From the NCBI GenBank assembly GCA_023419095.1, contig JAEZYN010000004.1:1-64000 (forward strand): 64,000 nt of DNA. Reading direction: 5' to 3'. Both the position numbers and the translations under genes were made by a program. Below, piece by piece: positions 17,350 to 27,092 of the stretch. Each line of letters opens with the position of its first letter. Positions within the stretch are counted from its first letter, which is position 1. The notes under the pieces are model-generated. The model was not told the DNA's origin. It searched no databases and saw only the letters and a program-made list of their open reading frames with translations. Source of the stretch: Bacteroidota bacterium (GTDB lineage Bacteria; Bacteroidota; Bacteroidia; Flavobacteriales; Weeksellaceae).

Positions 17350-18861
17350 ATGAATCTTACGCTCGACCAAATTCAGGATTTTAAGGGAAAATACCCAAGA
17401 CAAATCTGGTCTCTCTTCTTCTCCGAAATGTGGGAACGCTTCTGCTTCTACGGAATGCGCGGAATGCTGGTGTTCTTCATGATTTCTGAACTGAAATTCG
17501 ATGACGAAAAAGCCAATTTACAATACGGTGCCACGCAGGCCTTCGTTTATGCCTTCACTTTCGTAGGCGGTCTTTTTGCCGACAAAATTCTGGGATTTCG
17601 GAAATCACTGTTTTGGGGCGGTCTGCTGATGATTGTGGGCAGTTTAATTCTGGCCACAAACCCTCATGATTTTTTCTTCCTCGGAATATCATTCACTGTG
17701 GTGGGAACAGGCTTCTTTAAACCTAACATTTCAACGATGGTAGGTAAACTTTATCGAGGTGATGATGCACGGCGGGACGCCGGTTTCTCGCTTTTTTACG
17801 CAGGTATCAACTTGGGTGCGCTTTTGGGCGGTTATCTGTGTATTGCGATCGGAAAAGGTGAAATGCTGACGGGTCTGATACCTGAAGATAAAAGATGGAA
17901 CGTCGCGTTCGGTCTTGCTGCTATCGTAATGGTAATAAGTCTCATCAATTTTGTGTTTACCCAGCGAAGAATGGGACCCATCGGACTGATGCCGCAGAAA
18001 GTAACTGCCGAAGGTACGGTGATTCCTACTCCAAAGTGGAAGATTTACGGCGTCTACGGACTTACTCTCCTATTCGTACCATTAATTATGATTATGGTTT
18101 CTGTCCCGCAATACACCGATTATTTCATGTGGACTGTCGGACCTCTTACTTTGATCTATCTTTTCTTTGAAATGTCTAAAGTGACCACACCTGAACGAAA
18201 CAAACTTTGGGCTGCGCTCGTATTTATCATATTTTCAATTCTGTTTTGGGGAATTTATGAGCAATCAGGAGGTTCGCTAAGCATTTTTGCCGCGAATAAC
18301 CTGAACAAAGACCTGCTTGGTCTCGATCCAAACGGCGTCAATAATTCGGGAGGCGCATTTTTCATTATCTTTTTAGCACCAATAATTGGTCTGCTGTGGA
18401 TCTGGCTCAGCAAAAGAAGGCTTGAACCCAACACAATCATAAAATTTGGCCTCGGGTTTATCTTTCTTGGTCTGGGTTATTATGTACTGTTTGCCACACG
18501 CTTTTTCGCCGATTTACAGGGTGTGACCTCATTAAATATATTCACGATTGCGTTACTTGTCATTACTTTTGGTGAATTGTGTCTTTCACCAATCGGACTT
18601 TCGATCATGACCAAACTTTCTACCGAAAAACTTCAGGGCATGATGATGGGCCTTTGGTTTCTGGCATCGGCATACGGACAATATGTTGCAGGTATCATCG
18701 GTGCCGGTATGGCCACCGCGAAAGAAGGTTCTTCCAATATGGACGCATTGCTCGCCTATACCGAGGGTTACCGCCAACTCGGGTTGTATGCCGTTGTGGC
18801 GGGTGTGGTTCTTATTGCCATCTCTCCGTTTGTGAAAAAACTTATGCAGGAGGTTCGCTAA
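17350..18861 (+). CDS. POT-family peptide transporter, copy 3
   Basis: This 503-residue protein has E-M-W-E-R-F-C-F-Y-G-M-R near residue 27 and F-Y-A-G-I-N-L-G near residue 153, and lacks the insertions of copies 1 and 2. It is the most compact of the three and close to the bacterial DtpT-like length. The stop is 41 bp before the thioredoxin-like gene, so these two may share a message. It probably takes up di- or tripeptides with protons. Confidence 0.92.
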   Translation: MNLTLDQIQDFKGKYPRQIWSLFFSEMWERFCFYGMRGMLVFFMISELKFDDEKANLQYGATQAFVYAFTFVGGLFADKILGFRKSLFWGGLLMIVGSLILATNPHDFFFLGISFTVVGTGFFKPNISTMVGKLYRGDDARRDAGFSLFYAGINLGALLGGYLCIAIGKGEMLTGLIPEDKRWNVAFGLAAIVMVISLINFVFTQRRMGPIGLMPQKVTAEGTVIPTPKWKIYGVYGLTLLFVPLIMIMVSVPQYTDYFMWTVGPLTLIYLFFEMSKVTTPERNKLWAALVFIIFSILFWGIYEQSGGSLSIFAANNLNKDLLGLDPNGVNNSGGAFFIIFLAPIIGLLWIWLSKRRLEPNTIIKFGLGFIFLGLGYYVLFATRFFADLQGVTSLNIFTIALLVITFGELCLSPIGLSIMTKLSTEKLQGMMMGLWFLASAYGQYVAGIIGAGMATAKEGSSNMDALLAYTEGYRQLGLYAVVAGVVLIAISPFVKKLMQEVR

Positions 18862-18902
18862 TTATTTTTTAACAAAACTGGCGTAAAGTCATCTAACCTG
18901 CT

Positions 18903-19436
18903 ATGAAAAACATTTTCAGCATTGTTCTTTTATTTTTAATGTTGTCTGTTTCAGCACAAGTCAAATGGATGACACTGGACGAAGCATTGAAAGCGCAGAA
19001 AATTTCTCCGCGGAAAATTATCATCGACTTCTACGCAGATTGGTGCGGCCCGTGCAAGATTATGGAGAAAAGCACGTACGGGCATCCGGTGATAGCAAAA
19101 TATTTAAATGAAAATTATTACGCTGTAAAATTTGACGCGGAATCCCGCGAAAACGTAGTCTATGCCAACCGCGTTTTTGGAAACCCCGGTTTCGAGCCCG
19201 GAAAACGCCGAAATTCACTGCACGAATTCACACGGTATATGAACGTCTCCGCCGTACCGACTATCGTATTTCTGGATGAACACAGCATGCCGATTACCAT
19301 TCTGCAGGGTGCGCTCACAGCACCGGAACTTGAACCTTACCTACCCTTCATGGCAAGCGACGGCTACAAAAAAATCACCACTCGCGAACAGTGGGAAAAT
19401 TATCAGCGAAAATTTAAATCCAGCATTATCGAATAA
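18903..19436 (+). CDS. Secreted thioredoxin-family protein
   Basis: This 177-residue protein has a signal peptide ending S-V-S-A-Q and a thioredoxin fold with the active site W-C-G-P-C-K near residue 45. A cis-Pro region (V-S-A-V-P-T-I-V-F) lies near residue 120. It probably works as a periplasmic thiol reductant or disulfide exchanger. It has an insertion of about 25 residues with Arg/Lys-rich sequence between the active site and the cis-Pro, longer than in TrxA. The partner is unknown. Confidence 0.85.
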   Translation: MKNIFSIVLLFLMLSVSAQVKWMTLDEALKAQKISPRKIIIDFYADWCGPCKIMEKSTYGHPVIAKYLNENYYAVKFDAESRENVVYANRVFGNPGFEPGKRRNSLHEFTRYMNVSAVPTIVFLDEHSMPITILQGALTAPELEPYLPFMASDGYKKITTREQWENYQRKFKSSIIE

Positions 19437-19450
19437 CAAAAATTATTAGA

Positions 19451-19481
19451 AGGACCTGCAGATTCCATATTTGCAAGTCCT
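19451..19481 (+). terminator. Terminator before recG
   Basis: AGGACCTGCA (19451-19460) and TGCAAGTCCT (19472-19481) form a 10-bp stem with one mismatch, followed by a T-run. Confidence 0.7.
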
Positions 19482-19517
19482 TTTTATTTTTACGAAATTC
19501 GCCTTCCGCGAAAATTC

Positions 19518-21626
19518 ATGCTTCGCGCCATGTATTTGAATTTAGATACGCCCATAGAATTTCTGAAAGGTGTCGGTCCGGAACGAGCCAAATTCATTAA
19601 AAATGTTTTAGGTTTTTCGGTGGTCGAAGATTTCCTTACTTTTTACCCGCTCCGGTACGTCGACAAAAGCAGAATCTATAAAATTGCAGACCTGTCCGAA
19701 AGCATAGATACAGAAATACAGCTCAAAGGAAAGATTACAGATTTACAGGAACTGGCTTACGGAAACGGAAAAAAAAGGCTTTCAGCAAAATTCCGTGACG
19801 AGACCGGCACCATAGAACTGGTGTGGTTCCGCTACTCAAAATGGATGAAAGAACAAATCCCTATCCACACCGAAATCATCGTTTTTGGTAAGCTGAATGT
19901 ATTCAACGGATTTTTCTCTATCGCGCATCCCGAAATAGAAACAGACGAAAAAAAAGCCGTTTCAGGTTCACTTCTGCCGATTTATCCCGGCAGCGAAAAA
20001 CTTAATAAACGTGGCTTAAATAACAAATTCTTTCAGCAGGTCCTCACAGACATCCTTTGGAATCTACCGCAACTCATTCAGGAGAATTTGCCTTCTGCTG
20101 TGATGGAAAAATTTAAACTGATCGGCCGCCAGCACGCATTCTACCATATTCATTTTCCCAAAAATAAGAATTCATTCGAACACGCTAACCGCCGTTTGAA
20201 ATTTGAAGAAGCCTTAATGTTCCAGCTGGGGTATGCTTTAAAAAAACGTCACCACAAAGCCACTGCGGTTGGAAATCCTTTCAGACATGTGGGTGCCAAT
20301 TTTAAGCACTTTTATGCTGAAAAGCTACCATTTGAACTTACAAATGCACAGAAAAGGGTTTTGAAGGAAATCCGGCTGGACATGAAAAGACAAGTGCAGA
20401 TGAACCGTCTGCTGCAAGGTGACGTGGGCTCCGGCAAAACCATGGTCGCTTTGTTGGCAATGCTGATCGCGCTCGACAACGGTTTCCAGAGCTGCATGAT
20501 GGCGCCAACCGAAATTCTTGCACAGCAACATTTTTATTCTGTGCAGCAACTTCTGGAAGGCACGGATATTAAAGTAAAATTACTCACAGGGAGCACAAGA
20601 GCGGCAGAGCGGCGAATCATACACGAAGAGCTTTTAAGCGGCGAATTGCCGATTTTAGTCGGCACACACGCAGTGCTGGAAGACATTGTTAAATTCCGGA
20701 ATCTTGGTCTGGCCGTCATCGACGAGCAGCATCGTTTTGGCGTAGCTCAGCGCGCGCGACTTTGGGCTAAAAATAAAATTCCGCCGCATATTTTGGTAAT
20801 GACGGCCACTCCTATTCCGAGGACGTTGGCAATGAGCTTCTACAGCGATCTCGACGTTTCGGTTATCGATGAAATGCCGGTGGGAAGGAAACCGATTATT
20901 ACCGCTCACCGACGCGAAAAAGATCGGCTTTCGGTTTTCCGGTTTGCAAAAGACGAAATCGGGAAAGGCCGGCAGATTTATTTCGTCTATCCGCTGATCG
21001 AGGAATCCGAAACTTTAGACTATAAAAACCTGATGGAAAATTTCGGGCATATTGTTGAATTTTTTAATGATAAAAATGTCACAATGCTGCACGGCCGAAT
21101 GAAGCCTGCCGAAAAAGATGCCGCGATGCAGTATTTTGCCTCAGGCAAAGCCGAAATAATGGTGGCAACAACCGTGATTGAAGTGGGAGTAAATGTACCG
21201 AACGCATCGGTAATGGTGATAGAAAGTGCGGAAAGATTTGGCCTTTCGCAACTTCATCAGCTTCGGGGACGTGTGGGCCGTGGTGCCGAGCAGAGCTTTT
21301 GCATCCTGATGACATCAGACAAACTTAGCAACGAAAGCAGAACCCGTATAAAAACGATGACGGAAACTAACGACGGATTCAAAATTTCAGAGGTCGATAT
21401 GCAGCTTCGTGGTCCCGGCGATATTTTGGGGACGCAGCAAAGCGGCGTGGTAGATTTTAAGAGACTCGATTTGGTTGCGGACGGAAAAATAATCAAAGTT
21501 GCCAAAGACGCGGTAGATCATCTGCTTTCTCAGGACCCAAAACTTGAAAAAGCCCAACATCAGACTTTAAAAAATTATTACATTGAGCAATATCGCGGAA
21601 AAAACAAATGGGGACGAATTTCTTAG
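19518..21626 (+). CDS. recG: ATP-dependent DNA helicase RecG
   Basis: This 702-residue helicase rescues stalled replication forks and drives branch migration. An OB-fold wedge domain covers about residues 1-260. The helicase core has Walker A G-D-V-G-S-G-K-T near 302, the DEQH box I-D-E-Q-H-R-F near 403, T-A-T-P-I-P-R-T near 430, and the C-terminal motif Q-L-R-G-R-V-G-R-G near 580. The ATG at 19518 gives four extra residues; the second ATG at 19530 is an equally good start. It appears to be transcribed alone. Confidence 0.96.
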   Translation: MLRAMYLNLDTPIEFLKGVGPERAKFIKNVLGFSVVEDFLTFYPLRYVDKSRIYKIADLSESIDTEIQLKGKITDLQELAYGNGKKRLSAKFRDETGTIELVWFRYSKWMKEQIPIHTEIIVFGKLNVFNGFFSIAHPEIETDEKKAVSGSLLPIYPGSEKLNKRGLNNKFFQQVLTDILWNLPQLIQENLPSAVMEKFKLIGRQHAFYHIHFPKNKNSFEHANRRLKFEEALMFQLGYALKKRHHKATAVGNPFRHVGANFKHFYAEKLPFELTNAQKRVLKEIRLDMKRQVQMNRLLQGDVGSGKTMVALLAMLIALDNGFQSCMMAPTEILAQQHFYSVQQLLEGTDIKVKLLTGSTRAAERRIIHEELLSGELPILVGTHAVLEDIVKFRNLGLAVIDEQHRFGVAQRARLWAKNKIPPHILVMTATPIPRTLAMSFYSDLDVSVIDEMPVGRKPIITAHRREKDRLSVFRFAKDEIGKGRQIYFVYPLIEESETLDYKNLMENFGHIVEFFNDKNVTMLHGRMKPAEKDAAMQYFASGKAEIMVATTVIEVGVNVPNASVMVIESAERFGLSQLHQLRGRVGRGAEQSFCILMTSDKLSNESRTRIKTMTETNDGFKISEVDMQLRGPGDILGTQQSGVVDFKRLDLVADGKIIKVAKDAVDHLLSQDPKLEKAQHQTLKNYYIEQYRGKNKWGRIS

Positions 21627-21704
21627 ATGTTTGCAGCATTGCATTGCGGCACAATTTTTAGTATAAAGTCAGCCATTTAAACGATAACTTTCACCACTTT
21701 TTAT

Positions 21705-24134
21705 ATGAAAAAACTGCTATATTTTCTCATTATTATTTTTTCAAATATTGCGTTTGCACAAAACCGATTAAGAGTCAGCGAAGCTGGCAATGGAAATCCA
21801 GTGCGCGGCGCTTCCGTTTTTTGCAACAATAAATTAATCGGTAAAACAAATTACGAAGGCATTTTAAATTTTAAAACAAAGTGCAGTAAAGTGGACGTAA
21901 AATCTGCCGGATTCTATGAGGATGAAGTGGTGGTAGACCATGTAATGGAAGCTGTTTTGGCTAAAGAAGACCCGAAAGTCCAGTCGATTGAAACAGTACT
22001 GATAAACGACAATAGTGATCCGCTCGCACTGGCAATTTTAAAAAAAGTGAATGAAAAGTATAAAGACAATTCACCACAAAGCCTTGATTCTTACAGCTTT
22101 AAATCTTATGAAAAAATTTCGCTGGATCTAGATGAAGACAGTATAAAATATTACGAAGCCTATCTGCAGCAGCGGCTCGATTCACTCAGCGCTCTGCCAA
22201 CTCCGCAAGTGAGCGCGGAAAAGAAGAAAGATTCTGCCGAAAGTGTAAATGTCTTAAAAATGATGTCCGACAGTAAACTTTTCCTTTGGGAACGTGCGTC
22301 GGAATTCTTATACTCAAAAAAATACGGCGAAAAAATAAATATACTCGATAACCGCGTAGCAGGCCTCAAAGATCCGCTCTACGAAATGATGACGCTGCGA
22401 TCTAACCGGAACAGAATCCCGCGCGAGATCCGCGAAGAAAACCGTTTGCTCTACCGTTTTTTCCTCACCGATTCCATCGATATAGAAGGGCGCAAAAACT
22501 ATGTCATCCGCTTTCGGCAGGTTGATTATAAGCAACCGGTGAATAAGCGAAAATTTAACGGTTATCTGTATGTGGACGCGCAGACTTACGGCCTGAAAAA
22601 ACTTGAAAGCAACAGCAAGAAAAAATCTGAGGGCAGCATCACTAGCATTTGGAAACCGATCGACGGAAAATGGTTTTTGAGCAGGGAAAATTTAAAAATA
22701 AAAATGGGCTCTACCGTATTCGCCAACGCGAAAGCCGAAGATGCAGAGAAAGGTAAAAAACAGAAATTCGGCAATTACGTCTACATGATGGCGGACTATT
22801 TTGATTTTAAATCGCCGATTGACGTGCAAAGCAAAGATTTCAGCGGTTACACGATGTCTGTGCTGGCCTCCGACGGTAAATCGCTCGATGCCTTCCGCAC
22901 CGATTCTCTTTCGGCGCGGGAAAAACTTTCATACGAAAAAATTGACAGTGTGGGCAAAAAATACAAACTCGACCAGAAAATCAGCGGTTTTACCGGACTT
23001 CTCCGCGGAAATTTCCGGGCTGGCCAGGTTGATTTTGACCTTTCGCAAGTCATAAAATACAATCTTTACGAAGGTGCGCGGCTTGGAATTGCTGCAAAAC
23101 TGAATGAGCGTTTTCATCCGTATATTTCACCTGATGCCTATTTCGCTTATGGTTTCAAAGACCACAACTGGAAATACGGAGCCGGCCTCGACGTGAAAAC
23201 TACACTTCGCAAAAACTCTTATTTTCGTGCAGAATATTACCACGATGTGGTAGCTGCGGGACGTTTCAGCGAGAATCTGTGGAATTTCCGGATGAAGATC
23301 ATGAACGCAGGCATCGATTTCAGGAATGACCGCTTTTACAGGTACGATGGTTTCAAGGTTTCATTTGAACACGATCTAAGCAATGATCTAACCGTACGTG
23401 CTTCGGTAAAAAAAGACAGCGAAGAATCTACGTTTGATTACGATTTCATGCAGCGCGGCGCGCGTTTTCAGAATTTTGCGACACAGCTTACATTTAAGTA
23501 TTCGCCGCGTTCAAAAAACATCATGACGCCGGCCGGAAAATTCACTTACGAACAAAACTATCCCGAATTTTTCTTTAATTATGAGCAGGGCTTGAATGCA
23601 CTGGGTGGAGACCTGCAATACAGCAGATTTGACGCGCTGGCACAACACAGCTTCAAAACGAAAGCCGGTGTCACGGGATTGCGACTTTATGGCGGTTTGG
23701 TGACGGGCGAAACTCCGATCTGGCATCACTTTACAATGAATGGTCTGGGCGCCGCAGACGGCAGCGGATTTAATTATAACCTGACCTCTTTCCTGGGTTT
23801 CGCGACCATGGAAAGCGGAAAATATTTTAATGATAAATTCGCCGGTTTTTATCTGACGCACCGCATCCCGTGGTATTTCAGGACTTTTGGAAAGACAACC
23901 TCCAGTTTTGACGTGATTTACAAATGTCTAAGTGGCGATATGAAGAATCCGGAACAGCATAATTTTGATTTCAGTAAACTCGATCACCTTTACCAGGAAG
24001 TCGGTTTTGAGGTCAATCATTTCCTTGGAACACCGTTCAATCTGGGCTTTTTCTACCGTGTCGGCTATTACGCAACGGATTCATTTAAAGAAAACTTTGC
24101 TGTTCAGCTGAAATTAAATGTATTAGGATTTTAA
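21705..24134 (+). CDS. DUF5686 outer-membrane protein with carboxypeptidase-regulatory-like domain
   Basis: This 809-residue protein has a signal peptide ending A-F-A-Q. A short carboxypeptidase-D-regulatory-like beta domain follows at about residues 22-95 (G-N-P-V-R-G-A-S-V, then G-I-L-N-F). The long DUF5686 region ends in alternating aromatic strands and a terminal F, which fits an outer-membrane barrel. The function is unknown; the architecture is widespread in Bacteroidota. The 78-residue gene downstream starts 3 bp after the stop and is probably cotranscribed. Confidence 0.8.
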   Translation: MKKLLYFLIIIFSNIAFAQNRLRVSEAGNGNPVRGASVFCNNKLIGKTNYEGILNFKTKCSKVDVKSAGFYEDEVVVDHVMEAVLAKEDPKVQSIETVLINDNSDPLALAILKKVNEKYKDNSPQSLDSYSFKSYEKISLDLDEDSIKYYEAYLQQRLDSLSALPTPQVSAEKKKDSAESVNVLKMMSDSKLFLWERASEFLYSKKYGEKINILDNRVAGLKDPLYEMMTLRSNRNRIPREIREENRLLYRFFLTDSIDIEGRKNYVIRFRQVDYKQPVNKRKFNGYLYVDAQTYGLKKLESNSKKKSEGSITSIWKPIDGKWFLSRENLKIKMGSTVFANAKAEDAEKGKKQKFGNYVYMMADYFDFKSPIDVQSKDFSGYTMSVLASDGKSLDAFRTDSLSAREKLSYEKIDSVGKKYKLDQKISGFTGLLRGNFRAGQVDFDLSQVIKYNLYEGARLGIAAKLNERFHPYISPDAYFAYGFKDHNWKYGAGLDVKTTLRKNSYFRAEYYHDVVAAGRFSENLWNFRMKIMNAGIDFRNDRFYRYDGFKVSFEHDLSNDLTVRASVKKDSEESTFDYDFMQRGARFQNFATQLTFKYSPRSKNIMTPAGKFTYEQNYPEFFFNYEQGLNALGGDLQYSRFDALAQHSFKTKAGVTGLRLYGGLVTGETPIWHHFTMNGLGAADGSGFNYNLTSFLGFATMESGKYFNDKFAGFYLTHRIPWYFRTFGKTTSSFDVIYKCLSGDMKNPEQHNFDFSKLDHLYQEVGFEVNHFLGTPFNLGFFYRVGYYATDSFKENFAVQLKLNVLGF

Positions 24135-24137
24135 ATT

Positions 24138-24374
24138 ATGAAAATTATTCAGATTAAAGCCACGCAGTTTTTTGAGCTTTTAAAAATGAAAGATGCATCA
24201 ATGTGGGAAATATTTGCACAGATGATTGACGGTGAGGAAAAAGAACTGATTTTTTTAGATGACGAAAAACATGTGCTTTTCAACTATATTTTGCCCAAGA
24301 ATTTAGAAGCGCTCAACGCTGACCGTGCGAAATTTGCAGCCGAGTATTCGGCGAAACTTTCGGGACTTAATTAG
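24138..24374 (+). CDS. Small hypothetical protein downstream of DUF5686
   Basis: I do not recognise this 78-residue protein. It is soluble, with an amphipathic N-terminal half and an Ala-rich helical C-terminus (A-D-R-A-K-F-A-A-E-Y). The 3-bp gap to the DUF5686 gene suggests translational coupling. Its last 8 bp overlap the 3' end of folP on the other strand. Confidence 0.65.
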   Translation: MKIIQIKATQFFELLKMKDASMWEIFAQMIDGEEKELIFLDDEKHVLFNYILPKNLEALNADRAKFAAEYSAKLSGLN

Positions 24375-25224
24375 TTGCTGAAAATCTCCGCACTGTTTCC
24401 GCAGCCGATGCCACGTCGTGAACCCGCAGAATCTTTGCGCCTTTTTGCAGGGCTTTCAGATGAAGTTTCTGCGTCTCTTCAGTTATGTCAAGTGGGGATT
24501 TTCCAAGTGGTTTGTAAATAAATGATTTGCGTGAAATACCGATCAACATTGCACTTCTGCCAAAATCCAAATGCTGCAGCTGCCCGAACAATTGATGCTG
24601 TTGCTCCACTGTTTTGCCGAAACCAAATCCGGGATCGATTATAATATCTTTTACCCCTAGTTTTCGCAATTCCAGGATTTTCTCGGAAAAATAGCGGTTC
24701 ATTTCCGTTAAAATATCACCTTTGATCATTCGTCGGTGCATCTCGCCGTAAGACGGATTTACGTTCATCAACACGTAAGGCAAGCCGCTTTCCGCGACAG
24801 TTTTGAACATTTCAGCATCAAACATTCCGCCGGAGATGTCGTTCACCAAATCGATTCCTTCATTATACCCAAAAGCAACAACGGCGGAATGAAAAGTATC
24901 GAGTGAAATCAGCACGTCGGGAAACTCCGATTTAACGGTTGAAATAAGTTTTCCAAGCCTTCCGATTTCTTCCTCTGCTGAAAGAAACTGCGCACTCGGA
25001 CGCGTTGACTGCGCACCGATATCGATAATCTCAGCGCCTTCAGCAATCATTTTTTCAGTATGTTTCAATGCGCTGACATGATTTCTAAACTTTCCACCGT
25101 CGGAAAAAGAATCAGGTGTAATATTCAGGATACCCATAATTTTCGGGGTGGAAAAATCCACGAGCCGGCCGCGGAAATTAACTGAAAAACCGGAGGTACG
25201 GAATGTGTTGAAAGCCTTATCCAT
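24367..25224 (-). CDS. folP: Dihydropteroate synthase
   Basis: This 285-residue TIM-barrel enzyme of folate synthesis joins p-aminobenzoate to dihydropterin pyrophosphate. Both family signatures are visible: I-L-N-I-T-P-D-S-F-S-D-G-G near residue 33 and G-A-Q-S-T-R-P near residue 68. The pterin-binding D-P-G-F-G-F-G-K and late I-G-I-S-R-K-S segments are also present. It is divergent from the DUF1599 gene and converges with the small gene at 24138, overlapping it by 8 bp. Confidence 0.95.
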   Translation of the reverse strand: MDKAFNTFRTSGFSVNFRGRLVDFSTPKIMGILNITPDSFSDGGKFRNHVSALKHTEKMIAEGAEIIDIGAQSTRPSAQFLSAEEEIGRLGKLISTVKSEFPDVLISLDTFHSAVVAFGYNEGIDLVNDISGGMFDAEMFKTVAESGLPYVLMNVNPSYGEMHRRMIKGDILTEMNRYFSEKILELRKLGVKDIIIDPGFGFGKTVEQQHQLFGQLQHLDFGRSAMLIGISRKSFIYKPLGKSPLDITEETQKLHLKALQKGAKILRVHDVASAAETVRRFSATN

Positions 25225-25293
25225 AACGCAAAATTAGCTAAAAGCTCAAATTAATTCATTACAAAAATGCCTTTAAGCATGTCTTAAAATCCT

Positions 25294-25301
25294 TATCTTT
25301 G
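25294..25301 (+). promoter_or_regulatory. -7 box for the DUF1599 gene
   Basis: TATCTTTG matches TAnnTTTG exactly. An in-frame TTG at 25299 falls inside this box, which argues for the ATG at 25320 as the true start. Confidence 0.55.
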
Positions 25302-25319
25302 GAAAGATTTGAACTAAAC

Positions 25320-25889
25320 ATGCAAAAAACGTCCGCACAATTTGACGATGTAATCACGGTTTGCCGTGATCTTTTCACTAAAAAGCTGTCCGATTACGGC
25401 CCGTCTTTCCGCGTTTTGCGCGCGCCTTCCCTTACTGACCAGATTTTCATCAAGGTAAAAAGTCTCAGGACTTTCCAGACAACCGGCACGTCCAAAGTTG
25501 GCGAATCTGAGGAAGAAAACTTCATTGCAATTGCCAATTACGCCATAATTGGCCTCATTCAGCTGGAAAAAGGAGTTGCTGATGACTACCTTGAAAGTAA
25601 AGAAGAGATGTTGCAACTGTACGATCATTTTGCGGATGAAGCAAAAGCTTTGATGATACGCAAAAATCATGATTATGGCGAAGCCTGGCGCGAAATGAGG
25701 ATCTCTTCAATCACCGATCTAATTTATCAAAAAGTATTGAGAACGAAGCAGATAGAAGACAATTCAGGTCGGACAATGGTTTCTGAAGGAATAGATGCCA
25801 ATTATTTTGATATGCTCAATTATGCGGTGTTCTGCCTCATCCGACTCCGTGAAAAAAGCTTCCCAACAGCAAAAACCATTGAAAATTAA
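25320..25889 (+). CDS. DUF1599 domain protein
   Basis: This 189-residue soluble protein contains a duplicated unit: L-F-x-K-K-L-x-D-Y-G-P-S-F-R near residue 20 and A-L-M-I-R-K-N-H-D-Y-G-E-A-W-R near residue 110, each followed by a L-T/S-D-L-I-x-x-K-V segment. This internal repeat is the DUF1599 pattern, whose fold resembles nucleotide pyrophosphohydrolases (recalled). The function is uncharacterised. It precedes the DoxX/MauE-like gene by 6 bp and is likely in the same operon. Confidence 0.8.
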   Translation: MQKTSAQFDDVITVCRDLFTKKLSDYGPSFRVLRAPSLTDQIFIKVKSLRTFQTTGTSKVGESEEENFIAIANYAIIGLIQLEKGVADDYLESKEEMLQLYDHFADEAKALMIRKNHDYGEAWREMRISSITDLIYQKVLRTKQIEDNSGRTMVSEGIDANYFDMLNYAVFCLIRLREKSFPTAKTIEN

Positions 25890-25895
25890 CAGATT

Positions 25896-26981
25896 ATGAA
25901 ATCAATTTTACGGATTGTTGTCGCACTTATTTTCATTGCCTCGGGTTTTGTGAAGGCTGTGGATGTAGTCGGATTTTCATTTAAGCTTGAAGAATACTTT
26001 TCGCCGACAGTCTTTAATATGCCGTTTTTCGAAAGCATTGCTTTACCCATCGCGATTCTCGTTGTTGCGCTGGAATTGATACTGGGCTTTCTGGTGTTGC
26101 TAAAAATCCGGCTGAGATTTTCACTTGCCGCGCTCATTTTATTGTGCGTATTCTTTGCGTTTCTCACGTTTTACTCGGCGTATTTCAATAAGGTGACCGA
26201 CTGCGGATGTTTCGGAGACGCAATTAAGTTCACGCCGTGGCAGAGTTTTGTAAAAGACATTATTTTGCTGCTCGCACTCGTTGCGCTTTGGTTTATGTAC
26301 AGAAATTCATTCGGACTTCTGCAGACAAAAAAGCCCGGAAAATACATTGCGCTGTCAGTTTTGGTGGTTTTAATGTTTCTTATTACGCTTCACGGAATTT
26401 TACACGAACCGTTAATCGATTTCCGAGATTATAAAATCGGAACTGACTTAAAAGCCGAAAAAGAGAAAATCGAAAAAAATCCCTCAGAGTATAAAACTTT
26501 CTATTCACTGAAAAATTCTGCGACTTCGGAAATTATTGAAATCAACCAGGATGAATATGTGAACGATAAAAAATACTGGGAAGAAAGCTCGCCCTGGAAG
26601 ATCGAAGAGGGAAAAACGTCGTCGAAAATTGTGAAGGAGGGTTACAGTTCCGAGATTGCAAAATTCAAACCTGAAACACCGGAAGGGATTGATTTAACCA
26701 ATGAAATCATCAATGCACCAAAGGCAATTTTGGTCTTTTCATACGATCCGAAAAACGCCGATGCGCAGCTTATCGGGGAAACGGAGTATAATCTTTCAAG
26801 CCAAAAAAACACGTATATTTTAGGTATTTCAACAAATCCTAACAGCTTTAAAACAATCAGAAACGCACTGATGGACGGCACCGCAATAAAAACCATTGCA
26901 CGCAGCAATCCGTTTGTTTTGGTTTTAGAGAATGGCAAAATAGTCGATAAAAAACCCGCGAAAGATTTTCTGAAACAGTAA
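25896..26981 (+). CDS. DoxX/MauE-like membrane protein, BT_3928 family
   Basis: This 361-residue protein has four to five N-terminal membrane helices (about residues 1-175), with a C-G-C-F-G-D-A motif in the loop near residue 108, as in MauE-type redox-linked membrane proteins. A hydrophilic periplasmic part of about 185 residues follows and may be thioredoxin-like but has no C-x-x-C. The overall layout matches the BT_3928 family. It probably belongs to a unit with DUF1599 6 bp upstream. The exact role is unknown. Confidence 0.7.
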   Translation: MKSILRIVVALIFIASGFVKAVDVVGFSFKLEEYFSPTVFNMPFFESIALPIAILVVALELILGFLVLLKIRLRFSLAALILLCVFFAFLTFYSAYFNKVTDCGCFGDAIKFTPWQSFVKDIILLLALVALWFMYRNSFGLLQTKKPGKYIALSVLVVLMFLITLHGILHEPLIDFRDYKIGTDLKAEKEKIEKNPSEYKTFYSLKNSATSEIIEINQDEYVNDKKYWEESSPWKIEEGKTSSKIVKEGYSSEIAKFKPETPEGIDLTNEIINAPKAILVFSYDPKNADAQLIGETEYNLSSQKNTYILGISTNPNSFKTIRNALMDGTAIKTIARSNPFVLVLENGKIVDKKPAKDFLKQ

Positions 26982-27092
26982 AGCAGAATGGCGAGTTTGG
27001 GTAATTTCTTAACACTGCAAGTGCCAAACAAGTGAACAACTTGGAACAATTTGAACAACATAAACATTAAACTTTTAAATAAAATAAATACA

